Source: Toxonevra muliebris (Eukaryota; Arthropoda; Insecta; Diptera; Pallopteridae). Taken from it: a stretch of 64,000 bases of DNA. The notes under the pieces were generated by a model, which saw only the letters and a program-made list of their open reading frames with translations, ran no database searches and was not told where the DNA came from. A program made the translations under genes and the position numbers. The DNA lies in contig OY829328.1 of assembly GCA_963691655.1 (NCBI GenBank), positions 12,664,704 to 12,728,703 of the forward strand, read 5' to 3'. Shown piece by piece: positions 56,631 to 64,000 of the stretch. Positions within the stretch are counted from its first letter, which is position 1. The number at the start of each line of letters is the position of its first letter.

Positions 56631-58713
56631 ATGAATGTGAGAAATTATGTGGATATCCACTTTTCATTGAACATAAACAAACCTTTAGAACTTACGTAAT
56701 TTTTGTACAAATATATTTCCAGCGTTTTAAGATTCCTTCCCATAAAATATGTTGTGCAGCAGCGAATGATTTAAAACAGCAAACTCCGCGGTTCCACATT
56801 CGTTTCCATAATCAACTTCAGCAGCGTCAGACGTCTAAACGACGGCATTTGCCATTTCTGCGCATTGGATTTGGTTCTGTTATTGTTTCGTTTGTGGTTT
56901 ACGATGGTGTTGCTAGCGAATTCACATATTGTGGCTCAACATTGCGCTTTATGCGTTCGTTGAAAACCGCATCACTAATAGCAATTGATTATTTATTGCT
57001 TGAACAACATGAAGCAGATGACGATTACGAAAAACAGTTGAAAGTAGTGCATCAGAAGAGCGCGAATCGTTTGCTGGAGACATGTTTACTTAACGGCGGT
57101 CTATATATTAAAGTTGGCCAAGGTTTTGCTGCCATTAATCACATTTTACCAAAAGAATACACAAAAACACTAGCCTCACTGCAAGATAAATGCCTCCCTA
57201 CTACGCGTGAAGATGTGCAGAAAGTGTTTCGTGAAGATTTTGGACGAATGCCTGAAGATATTTATGCAAGTTTCGATTATAAGCCAAAAGCTGCTGCCAG
57301 TTTGGCGCAAGTGTTCAAAGGCAAGTTAGAAAATGGCGAAGAAGTGGCTATTAAAGTGAGTAGAGAAAATTATTGAAAAAATATGCTGATTGCAAGTCTA
57401 TTTACATATTGAACAGGTTCAATATAGTGACTTGCAAAAACGTTTTCACAGCGATTTAGGCACTATTATGTTCCTGCAGGATGTTATAGAAATGTTCTTT
57501 AAAAATTATAACTTTGGCTGGATACTTCGCGACTTGCGTAAGAATCTTGTTGCGGAGATGAATTTCATAAATGAAGGAAAGAATTCCGAAAAATGCGCAA
57601 ACGATTTGAAAAAACTTAAATTTGTACATGTCCCTAAAGTTCATTGGCAATACACTAAGACGGTAATTACATAAAACTCTCACACAGTATATAATGTAGT
57701 TTATTATAATAATCTTAAATTGCAGCGTGTACTAACGTTAGAATGGATGGATGGCTTTAAAATTAGTGACATAGATCAAATTAAAGAAAACAAATTAGAT
57801 TTGCGTGATGTCGATGTAAAGCTATTTCAAATCTTTGCTGAACAGATTTTCAATTCAGGATTTGTACATGCTGATCCGCATCCTGGAAATGGTATAATAA
57901 ATAATAACAATAAATAATATTGTTCATTAATGGAAATTTAGCTTTAATCAATTCGAATTTCAGTTTTAATACGCAAAAATCCCAAAACTGGTAAATCCGA
58001 ATTAATTCTACTTGATCATGGGCTTTATGAAATTTTGCCTAAAGAGGTGCGTTTACCATTGTGTGAATTTTGGGAGGCTACAGTGCTTCGTGATGAAAAG
58101 AAAATGGAAGAAGCAGCAAAAAAAATAGGCATTCATGATTATATGAAATTCGCTGAAGTTTTGTTTCAGCAACCTATACGTATCCATGGAGGACGTATTA
58201 AAACTAAACTGACAGACGCTGATATCGAGTATATACAGCGAATTGCTAAGCAGAATTTTGATTTAATTATGAGTACGCTGCAGGAAATGCCGCGAAATAT
58301 GTTGTTTGTTGTCAGGTAGTAATTAACATTTGAATATATTATTATAATTAATCCACTATTGACTCTAGAAACCTAAACACTATACGAGCTATTGGCAGGC
58401 ATCACGGCGATGTAGTAGATCGGCCGCGCATTATGGCGCGATATGCACAACGTTGTATTTATTTGCATTATCGTTCGCTTAGAGGCTATGTGAGTTGGTT
58501 ATACCACCGCGCTCTTTTTGAATATTCCTTGTGGTTAGTAATTTAATAATTTTATTACTAAAATTGTTTTTTTAATTTAGCTTATTTTACAGGCATTCTA
58601 CTTTTAAACTATCATGTTTAAATTTATATTTGAATATTTTATATAAGTTGGGACGCGCTCCAAAATCTGCTAAAACGCTAATGCGTGACATTACCATGCG
58701 AGATGAAAGCTAG
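56631..58713 (+). CDS. Adck1: AarF/ADCK1-type atypical kinase, mitochondrial
   Basis: UbiB/ADCK-family atypical protein kinase linked to mitochondrial cristae and coenzyme Q/lipid homeostasis. Exons 56723-57355, 57417-57662, 57726-57891, 57964-58315, 58369-58533 and 58593-58713 join in frame. A six-codon first exon (MNVRNY, 56631-56648) joins in frame but uses a weak GTGGAT donor, so the exact start is uncertain (566 aa if right). Visible motifs: a membrane-like PFLRIGFGSVIVSFVVYDGV; the ADCK KxGQ region GGLYIKVGQGFAAINHILP; PTTREDVQKVF; the Ala-rich nucleotide loop KPKAAASLAQVFKG; VAIK with the ATP-site lysine at the exon 2/3 border; VAEMNFINEGKNSEKCAND; LTLEWMDG; the catalytic FVHADPHPGN; and LLDHGLYE in place of DFG. 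All catalytic residues appear intact. Confidence 0.9.
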
Positions 58714-58987
58714 CAAATACTTCAGGGATAGATAATATACACATTTTTACATAATCAAATAAGAAAATAGTTTAATGGGATTTTTTTAAAACGGTATTAA
58801 TCTATAAAATATTATTTTTATTGCAATTGTTTTGTGTTTAAATCAGCGTGGTCCAAGGAGTAGTACGCCTGCACAAGAGCATAAGACGACATTTCACACG
58901 TACAGGCCTAATTTTTATATAAAGAGCTTAGTTGGTTATTGTGTATGATAGGTAGCCATTGGTGGCTTAAATCAACGGTTTCTATTT

Positions 58988-59520
58988 CTACATTATCGTG
59001 CAATATGATTTGCTATCTCCTTGCGTTGGCACACGTCCTTCCAATTCCATTTGCTTCACCTCCAAGAATGTATTCTCATTACGCTTGGCAAACCATTCTG
59101 AGAGTGGTTTTGACCAATCTTCCGGTGGATTTGCACGTTTTTTCCATGTAGTATTTGCGTAATGTGCATGCATACGAGCTGAACGACGTCCTTCTTCACT
59201 CTTTATAACAGCTTCACCAGCAATAACATCATTACCATTAGACTCTTCATATCGTACGCAATTCTTGAAATCGTTTTGCCATTGTGAGCAGTCTATGTTC
59301 TCGCCGTGTATGAAGTACTGATGAAAACGTGCCTTAATACTCGTGCAATCATCGTATTCATCTTTGTAAACGGAGCAAGGTCTAATCTAAAAACGATAGA
59401 AATCAATGTGATGAGAAATTGCTTTAAGCACTAGAGTTTCATTTAACTTACCGACCACGCATCCTTTAATACAGTTTCTGTTTGTAATTCTTCTTCTGTA
59501 GAGGGACTTTTTCTCGACAT
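58988..59520 (-). CDS. C22orf39/UPF0545-like twin CX9C protein
   Basis: Two minus-strand exons, 59520-59452 and 59386-58988, give 155 aa from an ATG in good context (MSRKSPSTEEELQTE). Residues 27-37 (CSVYKDEYDDC) and about 53-63 (CSQWQNDFKNC) each form a CX9C pair, so the protein has the coiled-coil-helix-coiled-coil-helix layout of small disulfide-bonded proteins. The rest (AHYANTTWKKRANPPEDW, FAKRNENTFLEVKQMELEG and QGDSKSYCTIM) matches the UPF0545/C22orf39 family, whose mammalian member PANTS is synaptic; the fly function is not known to me. The 3' end is 274 bases from Adck1's stop, convergent. An E-box lies just upstream. Confidence 0.82.
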
Positions 59521-59560
59521 TTTCCGGGATTAGATAAGATGAAGCACAATGTTTACGTAA

Positions 59561-59570
59561 ATCAGCTGTT
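59561..59570 (-). promoter_or_regulatory. E-box core element upstream of the C22orf39-like gene
   Basis: ATCAGCTGTT (reverse AACAGCTGAT) matches AWCAGCTGWT and lies about 45 bases upstream of the ATG at 59520. This is the same element as found before cyclophilin H and between Coq10 and Adck1. Confidence 0.45.
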
Positions 59571-59658
59571 TTATATTAAGAGTTGAATCTATTGTGACTG
59601 TCATTTATGTTATAGTGAATAGAATGAATTTGGGAGGAATTTCCAATAGAACAAGTAC

Positions 59659-60102
59659 TAGTGATGTGAAAAGTCGAATATTTTTTAACTAGAGCAACTC
59701 TCAATTGTCTCAGCGAAAGAAAATTAACCCGTGTCGGTGAATTCAACGGTCTCAGCGAATAAGAAATCAAGTTTTATAATTTCAAAATGGCTTTAAATAA
59801 AACCTTATTTGCATTTCATACTATTTTTATAACTTCAATATCAAAATAAGTATGAAAGAGCAAGAGGATGAGATAAGGCAAGTAGAACTCAATATATTGT
59901 AATTATTTTCATCCACATGTTTCATTTCTTATTCAACTTCGGCAACTCACATTCACTTCAATGCTAGTTAATACTCGATCTCGCCAATTCGAGCTCAAAC
60001 TTCACGTCCTCCACTCGAGTTAAAACAAAATGTGGCTCTAATTGACTCGTTTTTTCTAACTCGAGTTGGCGAGTAAAAACTACTAGTCTCGTCATATCAC
60101 TA
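59659..60102. mobile_element. hAT-like MITE, TAGTGATG ends, 8-bp target duplication
   Basis: The element begins TAGTGATGTGA and ends TCATATCACTA. It is flanked by ACAAGTAC and ACAAATAC, an 8-bp target-site duplication with one mismatch, the size made by hAT transposases. The interior holds repeated AACTCGAGT and CTCGCCAA-type motifs in both orientations near both ends. No ORF. It lies upstream of the C22orf39-like gene. Confidence 0.7.
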
Positions 60103-61836
60103 ACAAATACGTAGTGAGGAAACTCATCTAATTCACCACACTCAACGCAAAATATGTTGTATCGGGCTTAGGAACTCATTTACGGTGTTATCTTGATTAT
60201 TTGGGTTACAGTTTCGATTAACAGTTTCAATTGTTTGCCTGATAAATGAACCATTGAAGAAAACATTGCAACAGAAAATATGAAACTTAAAAAAAAGTGA
60301 CAAACAAGCAATTATAAAATTTTTAATCCATTTGTATTGTTCATTGGCGCATAATCAAAGTCAAAAATTAACTATACTTTAACTAAACTCTACTGCCTTA
60401 TTTTTGTTTTTTGGCAAAATTATTATTTGTTCTTTTTCTTATACTGTTTACGATGTAATAATGTTATACATCATTTCATTGCTAAGGTGGCGATATATTC
60501 ATTCATTAAACTAAAATTTCATCCAAAAGAACATTTTAATTAAACGGGAAAAGCGATTATTTGGGATGTTTTCGGATAATATACAATGCAACCAATATAT
60601 CATTATATGCATATGATTCGAACGTGGTGATATCAAGTATTCACAGGATTTTACTACCATAGAATATTTGTAAGAAAATTTCGCTTTTAAAGTTTGAACT
60701 TTCCTCTTTACACCTTTTGCCACAATCAAACGAATAAATATATAAATATTATAAAAGAAATTAAAAATACACCTTTGAATAAATTCTTATTTTTATTTCA
60801 AAATCTTTGAAAAATTTGCACAAATTCTTTGTTTTTAAAATTATTTTTGTTAGTTATGAACTAAAGTAATATACATAGAATTCTTAATTTTAATTAAACC
60901 TTAAGGGATATATATACTTACACATATTTTGGAATTTTTGATAAAATAACCTATCTCTACATATTAACATTCCTTCTTTATTTCATTTCGAGGCGCTTTT
61001 GCTTGGTGGTCATAGCGCTATATCAATATCTCTGTAGGGATTGAAACAGCAAGAGCGCGTGAAAATGTATAAACGAAGAAATTTGGTATGCTTAAATAGG
61101 TTGTTTGGCCAAATGTCCACAGCTGCGTATGTATAAGCTAAACGAACTATAAAATGGGTTAAGTTCTGAGTTCTGCCACTATTTCGAATTACGGTTGTTG
61201 TGAATAATGAAGCCATGACATTTCAGCTGCTAAAATGAATTAAATAAATTAACTTATAGGTAATTTGTTGAGCTTAACGCTAATAAATATTACCTGTTGT
61301 TTTAACTTATAATGATCAGAAGACTATGCATTTAATTGTGGTGGCTCGAGCAGATGCAAAAATGATCTTACGTTAGTTAGAAACAAAAAAAAATATTAAA
61401 AATATTTTTAAACTTCAATGAAGAGTTCACTAAATTTAACATTTCCTCGGTACTTTTTACAGAATTTCAAATAATTAAATCAAATACATTATCAATTCAC
61501 TTGCAACCACTCTCTCGGTTTGTTTGCTTTTTACTTCAATATTCAAACAAAACTTTAAATTTACTAAGAAAAATGTCTGCATTAGTCAATTATTTTTAAT
61601 ATAAAAATGATTGAAATATTAATATTGTTGGAAAAAAGAAAAGTAACTGTAGTAATTATAAAATTTCAAATGTTAGAATCACTTCGATTTCTGATTTTAT
61701 GATTTTGAATATACCAGGATCTCTATAATTTATAAACCTACTCTATTTCAATTGTATTTTGACTGTTAGAAAACTATATAATCATATAAGTATGATTTTC
61801 CTCATTATCGTCTTCGCTGTAATCTTTCTGCTTCGT
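60103..61836. other. Intergenic DNA and probable Adf1 3' UTR
   Basis: 1.7 kb of AT-rich sequence. The part next to 61836 is expected to be the Adf1 3' UTR, but no single poly(A) signal stands out. Nothing resembling a gene is seen on either strand. Confidence 0.4.
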
Positions 61837-64000
61837 TCAGTACTTGTTATGCTGTGCCAGCAGTTGCATATCCGTGAGGTACTTAATGATATGCACCTTT
61901 GCTTCGGCCTTCTGTCGTACGCCCAATGTGTTCAACATATCGGTAACAACCATTCCGAATGACTGATCTTCAGCGCTTACAGCTTGTGACATGGTATTTT
62001 GGAAAATCTTAATGGTGTTGAGCATGTTGTCGTGATTCTCCTCTTCAGTACGCTCACGTTTCAGTGGCGGCTCATAAAAGTAGGGCTTCTGATCTTTGGC
62101 CGCGAGCTGGGTATCGCCTGTAACTGCAATTTCTAAATATGAACTTGAGAGTATAGTAGTTGTAAAATAATAAAATGAAAAAACACATAATAAATTGAAA
62201 AGCGTTGCACATTCAAAGCTTTCTTTTTCCCGCCACTTTTTTGTTTTTTGTTTTAATTTAAATTTATTCCTTCATTTTATTTGTGATGTAGCCTTACCAT
62301 GTGGATGTGTTAATGCCTGTGCCGAAGTCGAAGCATTGCCATTAAAGGGTTGTGCAAATATATCAACAACGGTTTGTTGTTGCTGTGGCTGCTGTTGCTG
62401 CTGCTGTTGTGTGGGGTCCACTTGGGCAACTTGATTCGTTTGTGCTGAATTAGAACCGCACTTTCCCAATAATGATTCGCGATATTGTCTTATAGAATCG
62501 ACCAAAAACTGCATTTGTTTGAAATAACGCCAACGAGACTCCTGACACAATTTCATTTCTCTTGCAAATTTGTCACGTAAACTCTTCCAACGTTTTGTGC
62601 ATTTTTGTTCTACAAATTAGAAATTGTCATTACATTACATCAAATAGCATCAGGTTTAAATCATATTTCTGGTTAATTGGTTCAAGATTGAGATTAATCA
62701 ATAAACTATTGCCTATAATCAAAATATAAAATTCGTCAATAAAATATCACAACGCTCGTTGCATTGTAGTTTTTGTTGTTGTAATTCTGGCAGCCGCCGT
62801 AGACACGACACCGCAGTAATGGATTCTTGCGGCGACTCCGACTGCAGCAAGCTGCTGTTACGTACGGACATAGATCAAAGCAACGAAAGAGTAACAACAA
62901 CAACGATTCCCACCACCATCTCAAAAAGCTAAAACCACAGCCACGCTATGGCCGAACTTTGTATAACTTCACAAAGCGAAACTACAACTTTTATAGCATA
63001 TTTTGTGTGAGTTAAACTTTTAAATGAAATAAAACTTCAAATGAAATAATTTAATTTTATCAGAAGCGTTGAATTAGCTACTTCTTAAAATAATTGTCCT
63101 AATAAAAACATACATAAACCTAAATCATTTAACATTCCACTAAAAAACTTTAAATTAGAAAAGTTTTATTCAAAGTCAATAATGCTATATAAATAAACGC
63201 AAGCGAAGACAGCGAAAGAAAATGAAACGACAAAAAAAAAACGAAGCAAAGGCGACAGCGAAGGCAACAGCACAGCACAAACGAGTACAAGCAGGTATGT
63301 ATATGATTGTGTTGTCGGTTTAGCTTTTGAGCACAGATAGGCAGTCGGTTGCTACGTCGTTGCTCGACTTTAGATGTTTATGCCGACCGCACCGCGCTGC
63401 CTGCCTCATCAAAAATACAATCGTACTACATACATACATAAATGTATACGCGTATACATTTAGCTGCTGTTGGCTGTGAGTAGGAATGAATACGATAAAC
63501 AGCGAAGTACAGCAGCCAAAAAGAGTCGCCAACGTTGAAACGAATGTGCTGACGACGACGACGTACGCCTTCACGTATCACAGCACCACCCCTCTTTCCT
63601 AAATACTACACCACACACGCACACAAACCCAAGCAAGCAATATTTTATTTTAATTTTAACCCGTGCTACTGAGACTTGGAGCTCCTCGTTGCTGCCGTGC
63701 CGTCGTTGTCGTCGCCCCATTCTCTTTCTTTTTTCGTTGGTGTGTATGTTGGTTAGTTCACTTTTACGTTTTCTTATATGGCCGCCCTTAAATTTTCTTT
63801 TGCCTGTATTAAAATTTTCGATTCCAATCGGACTTACCAGGCACCCCAAGTGATTCCGCTATTTGCTTCCATGTCTGCGCCTTCCTAACAAAATGCTTAT
63901 AATTGTAATGAGAACGGTCGTATATAACTGGATTCATTTTAACAGCTTCGATTAGATTCAGGTCGAATTGTTGCTCCAAATTGGCATCCAATTTAGTATC
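61837..64000 (-). CDS. Adf1: Transcription factor Adf-1 (MADF-BESS), 5' end beyond window
   Basis: Sequence-specific nuclear regulator, known in Drosophila to bind the Adh distal promoter and to affect synapse growth and memory. Three minus-strand exons are seen: 64000-63838 (partial), 62609-62298 and 62132-61837. The MADF (Myb/SANT-like) domain spans the first junction: FDLNLIEAVKMNPVIYDRSH, NYKHFVRKAQTWKQIAESLG, VPEQKCTKRWKSLRDKFARE and SRWRYFKQMQFLVDSIRQY. A glutamine-rich linker (TQQQQQQQPQQQQ) and DIFAQPFNG follow, then KPYFYEPPLKRERTEEE. The last exon carries the C-terminal BESS motif region, VSAEDQSFGMVVTDMLNTLG and KVHIIKYLTDMQLLAQHNKY. A second in-frame AG nine bases into the last exon (62123) offers a three-residue-shorter form. 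The initiator Met is off the right edge. Confidence 0.95.
62610..63837. other. Adf1: Adf1 intron with simple-sequence DNA
   Basis: A 1.2-kb intron, less AT-rich than its surroundings, with ACAACAACAA and CGACGACGACG tracts (about 62895 and 63552). These create spurious frames on both strands. An internal promoter is possible but not shown. Confidence 0.5.

Noticed and set aside
62827..63015. 62-codon plus-strand frame with RSKQRKSNNNN
   Set aside because: It lies inside the Adf1 intron, is built on simple repeats (ACAACA) and has no homology that I recognise.
1..64000. CRISPR arrays, operons, phage or bacterial defence systems
   Set aside because: The window is eukaryotic with spliced genes; regular spacer arrays or bacterial gene clusters are not present, and the repeats seen are transposon ends or simple repeats.
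1..64000. tRNA or snRNA genes
   Set aside because: I looked for A/B-box and cloverleaf patterns by eye and found none convincing; tRNAscan-SE and Infernal would settle this.

Overview
This is nuclear DNA of a higher (cyclorrhaphan) fly. The evidence is protein identity close to Drosophila for every recognised gene, short GT..AG introns beside much longer transposon-filled ones, strongly AT-rich non-coding DNA, and many TA, CATA and CA simple repeats. A tephritid-type fly fits the gene sizes and repeat load, but I cannot name the species. From memory, most of these genes lie together at 42A-42C on chromosome arm 2R of Drosophila melanogaster, so the window looks like a conserved Muller element C block.

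Layout. 1-329: last two coding exons of Mob4 (+). 3021-4013: Rpp25/Alba-type RNase P/MRP subunit (-). 4.0-16 kb: gene-poor, repeat-rich DNA. 15982-27724: tyrosine decarboxylase Tdc2 (+, 9 coding exons, a 5.5 kb intron full of transposon remains). 28554-29282: unrecognised secreted-protein ORF (+) whose likely start is TTG. 29.3-38.3 kb: gene-poor, with a pogo/Tigger relic and other repeats. 38654-42211: Tdc1 (+, 5 exons). 44668-45332: cyclophilin H (+). 45424-47060: PGAP3 (-, tail to tail with cyclophilin H). 47888/49222-51265: heparan sulfate glucuronyl C5-epimerase Hsepi (+). 55136-56328: Coq10 (-). 56631-58713: Adck1 (+, head to head with Coq10). 58988-59520: C22orf39-like twin CX9C protein (-). 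61837-64000: Adf1 (-), its 5' end beyond the window.

How the genes relate. Tdc2 and Tdc1 are diverged paralogues of the aromatic amino acid decarboxylase family; by Drosophila knowledge both make tyramine, the octopamine precursor, in neural and non-neural tissue respectively. The right third is a compact set of housekeeping genes. Two of them, Coq10 and Adck1, act in mitochondria/coenzyme Q biology and share a 0.3 kb divergent promoter. The housekeeping promoters carry CAGCTG E-box and TATCGATA-type elements, while Tdc1 has a TATA/initiator promoter.

The accessory signal is almost all decayed mobile DNA: TIR/foldback MITEs, hAT-like elements with 8-bp duplications, Tc1 and pogo transposase relics, and a dispersed repeat with a GGTGGGCGTGG core. 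A hammerhead-ribozyme-like core in the Tdc2 intron resembles those of Penelope-like elements. I found no convincing new multi-gene system. The most useful leads are the secreted ORF, the in-frame stop-free introns in two genes, the possible N-terminal extension of Hsepi, the hammerhead-like motif and the 0.5 kb foldback.
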